A DNA stretch of 64,000 nt from Azophilus sp965116165 (GTDB taxonomy: Bacteria > Pseudomonadota > Gammaproteobacteria > Pseudomonadales > Azotimanducaceae). Shown here in pieces: positions 27,621 to 37,395 of the stretch (its first letter is position 1; each line of letters opens with the position of its first letter). Location: assembly GCA_965116165.1 (NCBI GenBank), contig OZ220484.1:2666001-2730000 (forward strand), read 5' to 3'. Under the pieces are notes generated by a model. It was not told the origin of the DNA and did not search any database. It was given only the letters and a program-made list of their open reading frames with translations. A program made the position numbers and the translations under genes.

Positions 27621-30600
27621 ATGACGACGCAGGATATTTCCCTCACCGGCGGCGCCGGTGACGACACCCTGGTTGGCGGCAAGGGCAACGACACGCTGGA
27701 CGGCGCCAAGGGCAACGACACGCTGACGGGCGGCGACGGCAACGACATCCTGTACGGGGACGCCGGCGACGACACCCTGGTCGGGGGCGGGGGCGGCGAC
27801 AGCCTGTACGGCGGCACCGGCGACGACACCCTGGACGGCGGCGGCGGCCACGACACCCTGTATGGCGGCGAGGGCAGGGACACCTTCGTGTTCTCGGCGG
27901 GGGACGGCTCCGCCCATGTCGCCGATTTCGAGGCGGGCGAGACGATCCGGATTTCCGGTGTGCCCGGCGGGTTCGCGGGTCTGGTCATCGAGCAGATCGG
28001 GGCCAACGCCGTCATCCGCCATGGCGACGGCGACACGATCACCCTGCAGGGGGTGTCGGCGGATTCGCTGGGCGCGGACGACTTCGAGTTCCCCGCGGCC
28101 GGGAACGCCCCGCGGGACGGCGGCGGCGATGGCGCTCCACAGGGCGCGCCCCCCGGCGATGTTCCGAACGGCAACGAAGGTGGCGGCGACGCTCCACAGG
28201 GCGCATCCGCCGGCGACACGACGAACGACGACTCCAGCGGCGGGGGCGAGACGACACAGGATATTTCCCGCACCGGCGGCGCCGGCGACGACAGCCTGGT
28301 TGGCGGCAAGGGCGACGACACCCTGGACGGCGGCAAGGGCAACGACACGCTGACGGGCGGCGACGGCAACGACATCCTGTACGGGGACGCCGGCGACGAC
28401 ACCCTGGTCGGGGGCCGGGGCGGCGACAGCCTGTACGGCGGCACCGGCGACGACACCCTGGACGGCGGCGGCGGCCACGACACCCTGTATGGCGGCGAGG
28501 GCAGGGACACCTTCGTGTTCTCGGCGGGGGACGGCTCCGCCCATGTCGCCGATTTCGAGGCGGGCGAGACGATCCGGATTTCCGGGGTGCCCGGCGGGTT
28601 CGCGGGTCTGGTCATCGAGCAGATCGGGGCCAACGCCGTCATTGGCCATGGCGACGGCGACACGATCACCCTGCAGGGTGTGTCGGCGGATTCGCTGGGC
28701 GCGGACGACTTCGAGTTCCCCGCGGCCGGGAACGCCCCGCGGGACGGCGGTGGCGACAGCGACCCGCGGGGCGCGCCCCCCGGCGATGCCCCGAACGGCA
28801 ACGACGGTGGCGGCGGCGCTCCACAGGGCGCGTCCCCCGGCGATGTTCCGAGCGGCAACAACGACGGCGGCGTCGCTGCGCAGGTCGCGTCCGTCGGCGA
28901 CGCGACGACCGACGATTCCAGCGGCGGGGGCGAGCTGAGCGGCGGCAGCGGCGACGACACCCTGGACGGCGGCGCCGGCGACGATGTGCTGAGGGGCCGC
29001 GCGGGCGACGACACGCTGAACGGCCACGGGGGCGACGACACCCTGCGGGGCAGCAGGGGCGACGACACCCTGGACGGCGGCGCCGGCGACGACACCCTGC
29101 GGGGTGCCCGAGGCGACGACATCCTGACCGGCGGCGCCGGCGACGACATCCTGACCGGCGGCAAGGATTCCGACACCTTCGTTTTCCGGTCGGGGGACGG
29201 CGGCGACACCATCACCGATTTCGGGGAGGGCGACCGGATTCGTCTGGACGGGGTCTCGGTCGGCTTCGGGGCGCTTGATATCCGTCGGGACGGCGCCGAC
29301 ACCGTCATCCACCACGGCGACGGCGACACGATCACCCTGCGGGGCGTGTCGGCGGACTCCCTGGGCGCGGCCGACTTCGAGTTCCCCGCGACCGGGAACG
29401 CCCCGCGGGACGACGGCGACCCGCGGGGCGCGCCCCCCGGCGATGCCCCGAACGGCAACGAAGGTGGCGGCGGTGTTCCACAGGGCGCATCCACTGGCGA
29501 CACTCCGAGCGACAACGGCGGCGACGCGACGGCCGACGATTCCAGCGGCGGGGGCGAGACGACGCAGGATATTTCGCGCACCGGCGGCGAGGGCGACGAC
29601 ACCCTGTACGGCGGCGGCGGCGGCGATGTGCTGAGGGGCCGCAAGGGCGACGACACGCTGAACGGGCGCGGGGGTGCCGACACCCTGGACGGCGGCAGGG
29701 GCGACGACACCCTGGACGGCGGCGAGGGCGACGACACCTTGGACGGCGGCGAGGGCGGCGATGTGCTGAGGGGCCGCAAGGGCAACGACACCCTGGATGG
29801 CGGCGCTGGCGGCGACACCCTGTTGGGCGGTGGGGGCGACGACACCCTGGACGGCGGCGAGGGCGACGACACCCTGTACGGCGGCGAGGGCGACGACACC
29901 CTGGAAGGCGGCGCCGGCAACGACACCCTGGTTGGCGGCAGGGGCGGGGACGTCGTCTACGGCGCCTGGGGCGACGACACCCTGGAAGGCGGCGAGGGCG
30001 ACGACACCCTGGAAGGCGGCGAGGGTTTCGACACCTTCGTGTTCCGGTCGGGTGACGGCGGCGACACGATCACCGATTTCGGGGTGGGCGACCGGATTCG
30101 TCTCGAGGGGGTTTCGGTCGGCTTCGGGGGGCTGGACATCCGTCGGGACGGCGCCGACACCGTTATCCACTATGGGACCGGCGACACGATCACCCTGCGG
30201 GGCGTGTCGGCGGACTCCCTGGGCGCGAACGACTTCCTGCTTCCCGACGCTGCCCCGGGCCTTCCCGGAACCCAGGGAAGCCCGCCCGCGCAGGGCACCG
30301 GCCAGAAGGCGACGACCCCCCACGACGACGACTGGGATGGCGAGGGCGCCGGCGCCGGCCACATCCAAAGGGGCACCGACGGCGACGACACCCTGACCGG
30401 CGGCAACGGCGACGACATCCTGCACGGCGGTGCGGGCGACGACACCCTGCACGGCGACCGGGGCGACGACACCCTGTACGGCGGTTCGGGCGACGACACC
30501 CTGGACGGCGGCAAGGGCGACGACACCCTGCATGGCGGCAAGGGCGACGACACCCTGAAAGGTAGTTACTGGGGCGTCGACACCTTCGTGTTCCGGGCGG

Positions 30601-33245
30601 GGGACGGGAACGACACCATTACCGGTTTCGAGATAGACGACTGGATTCGTCTCGACGGGGTTTCGGTCGGCTTCGAGGAGCTGGATATCCGTCGGGATAT
30701 CCGTCGGGACGACGGCGGTGCCGTGGTCCACGACGATGCCGTGGTCCACTACGGCGACGGCGACACGATCACCCTGCAGGGCCGGGGCGCGCTGGCGTAC
30801 TCTCTGGGCGAGAACATCCTACTTCCCGACGCCAGCGAGACTCCAAACAAGCCGTCCGGCACCAACCGGAAGGTGACAACCCCCCACGACGACGACTGGG
30901 ATGGCGAGGGCACCTGGGATGGCGAGGGCACCGGGCACACCCGCATACATAGGGGCACCGACCGCGACGACCCCATGGACGGGTTGTCCGGCGGCGTCCT
31001 GCTCGGCGGCAAGGGCGACGACACCCTGAGCATCGGCGGCAGGGGCTATTATGACATTCTGCATGGTGGCGCGGGCGACGACACCCTGGACGGCGGCCAG
31101 CGCAACGACACCCTGTACGGTGGTTCGGGCGACGACACTCTGGACGGCGGATGGGACGACGACACCCTGTACGGTGGTTCGGGCGACGACACCCTGGTTG
31201 GCGGCAGGGGCGACGACGCCCTGGTTGGCGGCAAGGGCGACGACACCCTGACCGGCGGCTGGGGCGCCGACACCTTCGTGTTCCGGGCGGGAGACGGCAA
31301 CGACACCATTAAAGATTTCGGGCACTGGCACGAGAGCGACAAGATTCATCTCAGTGGGATTTCCGGCGGCTTCGGAGCGCTCGACATCAGTCAGGACGGC
31401 GACGACACGATCATCCGCTACGGCGCCGGCGGCGACACGATCAGGCTGCGGGGCGAGAGGGCGGACTCCCTCGACGCCAGCCATTTCATATTCGGCGTCT
31501 ACGAACCCCCGCCCCCGCGATCGCCCCCGCCTAGGCTTAAGACTCCCCTGGACGACGACTGGGATGGCGACAGGGATGAGATTGGCTATGTGGTGTCCGG
31601 CCGCATCCAGAGGGGCACCGACGGAGACGACACCCTGACCGGGGCGATGACGGCATTGTCCGACATCGCGCTTGGTGGGAAAAAACTTGTCAACATTCTG
31701 CTCGGTGGCGCGGGCGACGACACCCTGCATGCCGGTTCGGCCGACGACATCCTGCATGGCGGCCAGGGTGTCGACACCCTGCATGGCGGCTCGGGCGGCG
31801 ACACCCTGTACGGCGGCTCGGGCGGCGACACCCTTTACGGCGGTTCGGGCCACGACACCCTGCACGGCGGCCAGGGTGTCGACACCTTCGTGTTCCGCGC
31901 GGGAGGCGGGGACGACACCATTGTCGATTTCGAGAACGGGGACAGGATTTATCTCAATGGGGTTTCCGGCGGTTTCAAGGCGCTCGACATCAGTCGGGAC
32001 GGCGACGACACGGTCATCCGCTACGGCGCCGGCGGCGACACGATCAGGTTGCGGGGCGTGAAGCCGGACTCCCTCGGCGACAACGGGGTTTTCAATTTCG
32101 GCGGCGGCCACGGGCCCGGAACCGCCGGCCTCACCCTGGAGGGCGGGGGCGTCCTGAAGGGCGGCGAGGGCGACGACACCCTGAAGGGCAGCGGCACCCT
32201 GTACAGCGGCGGCACCCTGTACGGCGGCACCCTGTACGGCGGCGCGGGCGACGACACCCTGGAAGCTTGGATATTCTTCGGCACCTTTCATGGAGGTTCG
32301 GGCGACGACACCCTGAGGGGCAGCGGAACCCTGTATGGCGGCACAGGCAACGATGTCCTGGAAGGTTACGGGGCCTCCGATTTCGGGGCCTCCGATTTCT
32401 TGGACGGCGGCGAGGGCAACGATGTCCTGGACGGCGGCTGGGGCAAGGACACCCTGCATGGCGGTGACGGCGACGACTTCCTGCAGGGCAGTTGGCACGA
32501 CGACATCCTGCTCGGCGGAGCGGGCGACGACACCCTGAACGGCGGCTGGGGCGCCGACACCTTCGTGTTCCGGGCGGGGGACGGCAACGACACCATTAGA
32601 GATTTCGGTCACGGGCACGATAGCGACCACATGCTTTACGGCATCGGGTCTGTTTTCGACAAGATTCATCTCAGTGGGGTTTCCGGCGGTTTCGGAGCGC
32701 TCGACATCAGTCAGGACGGCGACGACACGATCGTCCGCTACGGCGCCGGCGGCGACACGATCAGGTTGCGGGGCGTTAAGGCGGATTCCCTTGCCGACAG
32801 CGATTTCATATTCGGCGTCTACGAGCCCCCGCCCGCGTCGCTCAACCTGATTGGCGGCACGGGCGACGACACCCTGACGGGCGGCGAGGGCGACGATTTC
32901 CTGACGGGCGGCGAGGGCGACGATATCCTGATCGGCGGCGGTGGCGACGATTTCCTGACGGGCGGCGGTGGCGACGATACATTCGTTTTCACCAACGACT
33001 CCTCGAGCATTGGCGATAAGGACACGATCCGGGATTTCGGTGGGTATAGGCACGGGCCGGAGAGGGGGGACAACACCATCCAACTTTCCGGCTTCACCGG
33101 CGTGGACGACTTCAGCGATCTCGAGGGCAGGATCACCACGGGATCCGGCGGCGACATAGTCATCGACCTGAGGGATGTGGGCGGCGGCCAGATCGTGCTT
33201 GAGGGCGTGGCCCAGGTGGATGCCGACGACTTCGATTTCGGATAA
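27621..33245 (+). CDS. Giant RTX repeat protein with nine serralysin-C-like modules (1874 aa), block II
   Basis: ATG 27621 has GGGAGA 8 bp upstream, exactly as in the block I paralogue. The first two thirds align module by module with 1197-7811: paired DTFVFSAGDG modules, Gly/Asp/Pro/Asn linkers, then DTFVFRSGDG and DTFVFRAGDG modules. The copies differ by gain and loss of nonapeptide units and diverge toward the C-terminus. This protein ends with the DTFVFTNDSS module and VDADDFDFG, the tail found detached at 9119-9442 in block I. It should be a type I secreted, calcium-folded surface or extracellular protein. No enzymatic domain and no exporter genes are seen. Confidence 0.9.
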   Translation: MTTQDISLTGGAGDDTLVGGKGNDTLDGAKGNDTLTGGDGNDILYGDAGDDTLVGGGGGDSLYGGTGDDTLDGGGGHDTLYGGEGRDTFVFSAGDGSAHVADFEAGETIRISGVPGGFAGLVIEQIGANAVIRHGDGDTITLQGVSADSLGADDFEFPAAGNAPRDGGGDGAPQGAPPGDVPNGNEGGGDAPQGASAGDTTNDDSSGGGETTQDISRTGGAGDDSLVGGKGDDTLDGGKGNDTLTGGDGNDILYGDAGDDTLVGGRGGDSLYGGTGDDTLDGGGGHDTLYGGEGRDTFVFSAGDGSAHVADFEAGETIRISGVPGGFAGLVIEQIGANAVIGHGDGDTITLQGVSADSLGADDFEFPAAGNAPRDGGGDSDPRGAPPGDAPNGNDGGGGAPQGASPGDVPSGNNDGGVAAQVASVGDATTDDSSGGGELSGGSGDDTLDGGAGDDVLRGRAGDDTLNGHGGDDTLRGSRGDDTLDGGAGDDTLRGARGDDILTGGAGDDILTGGKDSDTFVFRSGDGGDTITDFGEGDRIRLDGVSVGFGALDIRRDGADTVIHHGDGDTITLRGVSADSLGAADFEFPATGNAPRDDGDPRGAPPGDAPNGNEGGGGVPQGASTGDTPSDNGGDATADDSSGGGETTQDISRTGGEGDDTLYGGGGGDVLRGRKGDDTLNGRGGADTLDGGRGDDTLDGGEGDDTLDGGEGGDVLRGRKGNDTLDGGAGGDTLLGGGGDDTLDGGEGDDTLYGGEGDDTLEGGAGNDTLVGGRGGDVVYGAWGDDTLEGGEGDDTLEGGEGFDTFVFRSGDGGDTITDFGVGDRIRLEGVSVGFGGLDIRRDGADTVIHYGTGDTITLRGVSADSLGANDFLLPDAAPGLPGTQGSPPAQGTGQKATTPHDDDWDGEGAGAGHIQRGTDGDDTLTGGNGDDILHGGAGDDTLHGDRGDDTLYGGSGDDTLDGGKGDDTLHGGKGDDTLKGSYWGVDTFVFRAGDGNDTITGFEIDDWIRLDGVSVGFEELDIRRDIRRDDGGAVVHDDAVVHYGDGDTITLQGRGALAYSLGENILLPDASETPNKPSGTNRKVTTPHDDDWDGEGTWDGEGTGHTRIHRGTDRDDPMDGLSGGVLLGGKGDDTLSIGGRGYYDILHGGAGDDTLDGGQRNDTLYGGSGDDTLDGGWDDDTLYGGSGDDTLVGGRGDDALVGGKGDDTLTGGWGADTFVFRAGDGNDTIKDFGHWHESDKIHLSGISGGFGALDISQDGDDTIIRYGAGGDTIRLRGERADSLDASHFIFGVYEPPPPRSPPPRLKTPLDDDWDGDRDEIGYVVSGRIQRGTDGDDTLTGAMTALSDIALGGKKLVNILLGGAGDDTLHAGSADDILHGGQGVDTLHGGSGGDTLYGGSGGDTLYGGSGHDTLHGGQGVDTFVFRAGGGDDTIVDFENGDRIYLNGVSGGFKALDISRDGDDTVIRYGAGGDTIRLRGVKPDSLGDNGVFNFGGGHGPGTAGLTLEGGGVLKGGEGDDTLKGSGTLYSGGTLYGGTLYGGAGDDTLEAWIFFGTFHGGSGDDTLRGSGTLYGGTGNDVLEGYGASDFGASDFLDGGEGNDVLDGGWGKDTLHGGDGDDFLQGSWHDDILLGGAGDDTLNGGWGADTFVFRAGDGNDTIRDFGHGHDSDHMLYGIGSVFDKIHLSGVSGGFGALDISQDGDDTIVRYGAGGDTIRLRGVKADSLADSDFIFGVYEPPPASLNLIGGTGDDTLTGGEGDDFLTGGEGDDILIGGGGDDFLTGGGGDDTFVFTNDSSSIGDKDTIRDFGGYRHGPERGDNTIQLSGFTGVDDFSDLEGRITTGSGGDIVIDLRDVGGGQIVLEGVAQVDADDFDFG

Positions 33246-33352
33246 TGCGGCGGCCCGGACTGCCGAAGCCCCAGCGGGCGCCTTGTCGAGCCTGATGAGG
33301 CCGCCTGATCCGGCGGGTTCGCCCGGCCCGAATTCCGAAATCTCCCGATCCA

Positions 33353-33413
33353 GTACAAGCTATTGATTTTATTGAATCGGACGCCGCGACCACCGAATGA
33401 ATCAGACCTTCCC
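33353..33413. repeat. Half copy of MITE-like family M2
   Basis: Near-identical to 9555-9615 and carried along with the duplicated block. It contains only the right half of the full element at 45718-45818. Confidence 0.6.
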
Positions 33414-33441
33414 TGGAAACAGGCGTGGCGGGAGACGAGTT

Positions 33442-33666
33442 TCAGTCGGGCAGAATGATCGTGGCGCTGCCTTCAAGCGGTGGCGCGGTGCCCTCGCGCT
33501 CAAGCCACAGATCGCAATCCACCAGCGTCCCGTTACCTTCCTCGCGCACGGCGATAACTCGGCCTCGGGCGGTGATGTGGTCGCCATCCAACACCACCAT
33601 AGGAAAACGCATGACCAGGCGGCGCAGGCAACGCGGTCCGGCCCAGGCGTGCAGCATGTTCACCAT
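33442..33666 (-). pseudogene. 3' fragment of the MaoC-like dehydratase gene
   Basis: The 74 codons match the C-terminal part of the gene at 9644-10051 with a single V-to-I change. At 33666 the match ends and an internal kinase fragment begins, so the catalytic Asp-His segment and the partner subunit gene are absent. Non-functional remnant. Confidence 0.85.
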
Positions 33667-33787
33667 ACTGCTCCTGATCTACGGACTGCTGTTCGTCGCC
33701 TACCGCTGGTCGCAAGCGGCGCTGTCCCCCATCGTGCGCCTGGCCCGGCAACTCGAAGTGGTGCATCTCGACAGGATGGGCGGCCTC
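33666..33787 (+). pseudogene. 122-bp internal fragment of the histidine kinase gene
   Basis: Matches 23841-23962, the region of the second membrane segment and HAMP-like linker. On its right it is joined to sequence that lies after the kinase stop (24738 onward), so about 775 bp of kinase gene is deleted here. It shows that the intact regulator next door originally faced the kinase. Confidence 0.85.
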
Positions 33788-33798
33788 AATAGATTGGG

Positions 33799-34503
33799 CT
33801 AGGCGCCCGGGTTTGCGTCCGCGTCCGGCAGTACAAGCCGGTAGCCGCGGCCGGGAATGGTGAAGATCAGAGGCTGGTCGAAGGGCCGGTCGAGCGCCTG
33901 GCGCAGATTGTATAGATGGCTGCGCAACGCATCGCTCTCCGGCGGTTCGTCGCGCCAGACCTCCCGCTCTAGGTCGCGGCGGGATACCAGCTTGGGATGC
34001 TCTCGCATCAACACGCGGAGCACCTCGAACGCGGTTCCGGAAAGAGCAATGAGCCGGCCCCCGCGGCGCACCTCAAGGGTCTCGGTGTCGAGGCACAGTT
34101 CGCCGATCTCGTAGCGCGCGGTCAGCCCCCTCGCCCGGCGTGCCAGCGCCTCTATGCGCGCGGCGAGTTCCGGCATGTCGAAAGGTTTCACAAGGTAGTC
34201 GTCGGCACCGGCATCGAATCCGGCTAGCTTGTCGTTCAGTTCGTCGCGGGCGGTGAGCATGATGATGGGGGTGGTTATCCTGGCTTGTTCGCGAAGGCGG
34301 CGGCAGACGGCAAAGCCGTCGACCCCGGGCAGCATGATGTCGAGAACCACCACATCGTATGATTCCGTGACGGCGAGGTGCAGCGCCACTAGGCCGTCCG
34401 CCGCGAAATCCACCTCGTGGCCGCATGCTTCGAGATAGGCGCCGATGGTTTCCGCGAGCTCGCGGTGATCTTCAACCAACAGGATGTTCAGCTTCGCGCC
34501 CAA
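33799..34503 (-). CDS. OmpR-family response regulator
   Basis: 234 residues from TTG 34503. The receiver domain (residues 5-120) has the acidic pocket ED at 11-12, phosphoacceptor Asp55 in VVVLDIMLPG and Lys106 in DYLVKPFD. A winged-helix DNA-binding domain follows (about 130-228, with GTAFEVLRVLM and GRGYRLV). It should regulate transcription when phosphorylated, most likely by the kinase at 23396-24718, which was its convergent neighbour before the RTX block came between them. Targets are probably the lipid operon, inferred only from former linkage. Confidence 0.92.
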   Translation of the reverse strand: MGAKLNILLVEDHRELAETIGAYLEACGHEVDFAADGLVALHLAVTESYDVVVLDIMLPGVDGFAVCRRLREQARITTPIIMLTARDELNDKLAGFDAGADDYLVKPFDMPELAARIEALARRARGLTARYEIGELCLDTETLEVRRGGRLIALSGTAFEVLRVLMREHPKLVSRRDLEREVWRDEPPESDALRSHLYNLRQALDRPFDQPLIFTIPGRGYRLVLPDADANPGA

Positions 34504-34537
34504 GAGAGTTCCCGATTGCGTTCATCTTCTCCCAGCG

Positions 34538-34568
34538 TTGTCCGGGAGGGTGTCGGGGAGCTTATAAT
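34538..34568 (+). promoter_or_regulatory. Candidate promoter for trpS
   Basis: A perfect TATAAT at 34563-34568 lies 32 bp before the GTG start. The best -35 match, TTGTCC at 34538-34543, is spaced 19 bp, longer than usual, so only the -10 box is firm. Confidence 0.45.
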
Positions 34569-34600
34569 ACCGCCAATCGTTTTTGGGGAACGCCGTAATT

Positions 34601-35815
34601 GTGAGCGCTAGCGATTCGAGCCGGAGGGTTGCCTCCGGCATGCGTCCCACCGGTCGCCTGCACCTCGGCCACTATCACGGCGTCATCAAGAATTGGGTGC
34701 GCCTGCAGCACGAATACGAATGCTACTTCTTCGTCGCCGACTGGCATGCGCTCACCACCGGCTACCACGACACGGAAGAACTTGAGCGGCACACGCTCGA
34801 CATGGTGGTCGATTGGCTGGCCGCGGGGCTCAACCCGGGGGCCGCGACCATTTTTATTCAGTCGCAGGTGCCCGAGCACGCCGAGTTGCATCTGTTGCTA
34901 TCGATGATCACGCCGGTGGGTTGGTTGGAGCGGGCACCGAGCTACAAGGACATGCAGGCCACCCTCAATGACCGGGATTTGGCCACCTACGGCTTCTTGG
35001 GCTATCCGGTGCTGCAGGCGGCGGACATCCTAATCTATCGAGCCGGCAATGTTCCGGTCGGCGCCGACCAGGTCGCCCATCTGGAGTTGGCCCGCGACAT
35101 TGCCCGCCGCTTCAATCACGTTTTCGGCCGCGAGCCCGGCTTCGAGGAGCAGGCGCGGGCCGCGCTGGGGAAGATGGGCCGCAAGGCCTCGCGCATCTAC
35201 GACAATTTGCGCAAAGCCTACTTGGAACGCGGTGACACCGAAGCCTTGGAACGCGCCCGGGCGCTGCTCTCCGAACAGCGGAATCTTTCTATTGGCGACC
35301 GGGAACGGTTGTTTGGCTATTTGGAAGGCGGTGGCCGCATCGTGCTGCCCGAGCCCCGGGCGCTATTGACCGATCACGCCAGGCTACCGGGCCTTGATGG
35401 TCGAAAGATGTCCAAGTCCTACGACAACACCATCCGCCTGCGGGAGCCGGTCGAGGAAGTTGAGCGCAAGGTGCGGACCATGAAAACCGATCCGGCGCGG
35501 ATGCGGCGCAAAGACCCCGGCAATCCCGCCAATTGTCCTGTTTTCAGCCTGCACGAAGTATACTCAAGCCCGGAAACCCTCGACTGGGCCGCCCGCGGCT
35601 GCCGCAGCGCCAGCATCGGCTGCCTTGATTGCAAGCGGCCGCTGAGCGAGGCGATCAATGCGGAGCAGAAGGTGATGATTGAGCGGGCGGAACGCTTCCA
35701 TGACCAGCCCGATTTGGTGTATGCCGTACTTCGGGAGGGGGCCGAAAAGGCTCGGGAGCTGAGCCGCGACACCCTTGAGGATGTTCGCGCCGGCATGGGC
35801 ATTCGGCACCGATGA
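34601..35815 (+). CDS. trpS: Tryptophan--tRNA ligase
   Basis: 404 residues from GTG 34601; a TTG at 34583 would add six residues. The class I signature HLGHYHG (HIGH equivalent) follows SGMRPTGRL near the N-terminus and KMSKSYDN lies at about residue 270. It charges tRNA-Trp in the cytoplasm. At about 400 residues it belongs to the longer TrpRS type with an insert before KMSKS, as in Pseudomonas, rather than the 335-residue E. coli type. scpA starts 31 bp later, the usual gammaproteobacterial order. Confidence 0.95.
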   Translation: MSASDSSRRVASGMRPTGRLHLGHYHGVIKNWVRLQHEYECYFFVADWHALTTGYHDTEELERHTLDMVVDWLAAGLNPGAATIFIQSQVPEHAELHLLLSMITPVGWLERAPSYKDMQATLNDRDLATYGFLGYPVLQAADILIYRAGNVPVGADQVAHLELARDIARRFNHVFGREPGFEEQARAALGKMGRKASRIYDNLRKAYLERGDTEALERARALLSEQRNLSIGDRERLFGYLEGGGRIVLPEPRALLTDHARLPGLDGRKMSKSYDNTIRLREPVEEVERKVRTMKTDPARMRRKDPGNPANCPVFSLHEVYSSPETLDWAARGCRSASIGCLDCKRPLSEAINAEQKVMIERAERFHDQPDLVYAVLREGAEKARELSRDTLEDVRAGMGIRHR

Positions 35816-35846
35816 ATTCGTATGGAACACATTCCTTGTCTGTCCT

Positions 35847-36665
35847 ATGAATGGTGATCGAACCAATGGTCCGGGGGGGCGGCGCATCGAAGTCCGGAGC
35901 GACCCGGTGGCCGTCGTTGCGGGTGAGGCCGTCCACGAAATTCCCACCGACCTCTACATCCCTCCCGATGCCCTGGAAGTATTTCTCGAAACCTTCCAAG
36001 GCCCTCTGGATTTGCTGCTTTATCTGATTCGCCGCAGGAATCTCGACATGCTCGCAATCAGTGTTGCGGAGATTACCGAACAATACATGCGCTATATCGA
36101 GTTGATGAGGGTGTTGAAGCTCGAACTCGCCGCCGAGTACCTGCTGATGGCGGCAACGCTGGCATCGATCAAGTCGCGGCTGTTGCTGCCTCGCCGCGAG
36201 GACGACGAGGACGAGGAGGATCCCCGCTCCGAGCTGATTCGCCGCCTTCAGGAATACGAGCAGATCAAGGCGGCGGCGGAAGATTTGGACAGGCTGCCGC
36301 GGGTGGAGCGGGAGCTTTTCCCGGTGCGGCCCGAACGCCCGGAAATGGTGCGACGGCGGGCCGACCCCTCCGTAACGCTGAAGGAAGTTATGGTTGCATT
36401 GGCCGATGTGCTCCATCGGGCCAAGATGCATCAACACCACGCGATACCGATGGAAACGCTGTCGGTTCGCGAGCGGATGTCCGAGGTCTTGGCACGGCTT
36501 GATGGGCGCTCGGACTTCATGTCTTTTTCGGAACTTTTCCATGCCGAAGAGGGCCGTCGGGGTGTGGTGGTGACATTTTTGGCGATCACCGAGTTGCTAC
36601 GCGAGGGCTTGATCGAATGTGTTCAGAACGAGCCCTTCGCGCCGATTCATGTGCGGGTGGCCTGA
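35847..36665 (+). CDS. scpA: Segregation and condensation protein A
   Basis: 272 residues from ATG 35847. After a variable 40-residue leader it has the kleisin N-terminal helix FQGPLDLLLYLIRRRNLDML, the LAAEYLLMAATLASIKSRLLLP block, an acidic linker (DDEDEED) and a C-terminal winged helix with TFLAITELLREG. It bridges SMC heads and works with ScpB in chromosome segregation. Stop and scpB start overlap by one base. Confidence 0.95.
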   Translation: MNGDRTNGPGGRRIEVRSDPVAVVAGEAVHEIPTDLYIPPDALEVFLETFQGPLDLLLYLIRRRNLDMLAISVAEITEQYMRYIELMRVLKLELAAEYLLMAATLASIKSRLLLPRREDDEDEEDPRSELIRRLQEYEQIKAAAEDLDRLPRVERELFPVRPERPEMVRRRADPSVTLKEVMVALADVLHRAKMHQHHAIPMETLSVRERMSEVLARLDGRSDFMSFSELFHAEEGRRGVVVTFLAITELLREGLIECVQNEPFAPIHVRVA

Positions 36666-37324
36666 TGGCAACCGAGGTGGAAAGCATCGATGCCACCAAG
36701 ATCAGGCGGATTGTCGAAGCTGCGCTCATGGCCGCGGATGGGCCGCTTTCCGTTGGCCGTCTTTTGCAGTTGTTCCGGCGCGGTGAATTGCATCCAGAAC
36801 AGGGTGGGCAGCAGGTCCGCGAGGCGCTGCGCCAACTCGGCGAGGAGACGGCGGGCCGCGGCTATGAATTGAAGCGGGTGGCCTCGGGTTTCCGTTTTCA
36901 GGTGCGCGGCGAGTTGAGCCCCTGGGTTGGCCGCCTGTGGGAGGAGAAACCGCCCCGCTATTCACGGGCGCTGTTGGAAACCCTGGCGCTCATCGCGTAC
37001 AAACAGCCGGTAACACGCGGCGACATCGAAAAAGTGCGCGGCGTGGCGGTTGGCGGGAGCATCGTGCGCACCCTGCTTGAGCGCGGTTGGGTGCGCGTCG
37101 TCGGCCAGCGGGAAACACCGGGCCGGCCCAATCTTTACGGTACGACACCGGCCTTTCTAGACTATTTCAATCTGCGCAGGCTTGATGATCTGCCGCCGCT
37201 TGATGAAATTGGAGGGATAACCGAGCCGCGTGACGATGCTGTGGCGGATACACCGGCAACCGACGGGCCTCGACTCGCGGAAGTCGTGCGACTGCCCACT
37301 GCGAACCGGCGGATGGATGGGTAG
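36665..37324 (+). CDS. scpB: Segregation and condensation protein B
   Basis: 219 residues from ATG 36665, immediately coupled to scpA. It carries two winged-helix domains; the block RYSRALLETLALIAYKQPV with the following TRGDIEKVRGV is the family hallmark. It dimerises and binds ScpA in the SMC complex. Confidence 0.95.
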   Translation: MATEVESIDATKIRRIVEAALMAADGPLSVGRLLQLFRRGELHPEQGGQQVREALRQLGEETAGRGYELKRVASGFRFQVRGELSPWVGRLWEEKPPRYSRALLETLALIAYKQPVTRGDIEKVRGVAVGGSIVRTLLERGWVRVVGQRETPGRPNLYGTTPAFLDYFNLRRLDDLPPLDEIGGITEPRDDAVADTPATDGPRLAEVVRLPTANRRMDG

Positions 37325-37332
37325 TGCATCCG

Positions 37333-37356
37333 TTTATTCACGAATAGGTCGGGCTA
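37333..37356. repeat. Single end of the GCCCGACC/TATTCATGAATA repeat
   Basis: TTTATTCACGAATAGGTCGG followed by GCTA matches the right end of the element at 17857-18025. It lies 9 bp after the scpB stop. Another degenerate copy sits after the kinase stop at 24729-24750. Confidence 0.5.
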
Positions 37357-37395
37357 GAGGAGCGGGGGGCAAGTAATGAGGGGTCGGCGATTCTT

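Noticed and set aside
27107..33083. Long antisense open frames (939, 1076 and 754 codons) opposite the second RTX block
   Set aside because: Same cause: mirror translations of the nonapeptide repeats, rich in Ser-Pro or Ala-Val, not protein-like.
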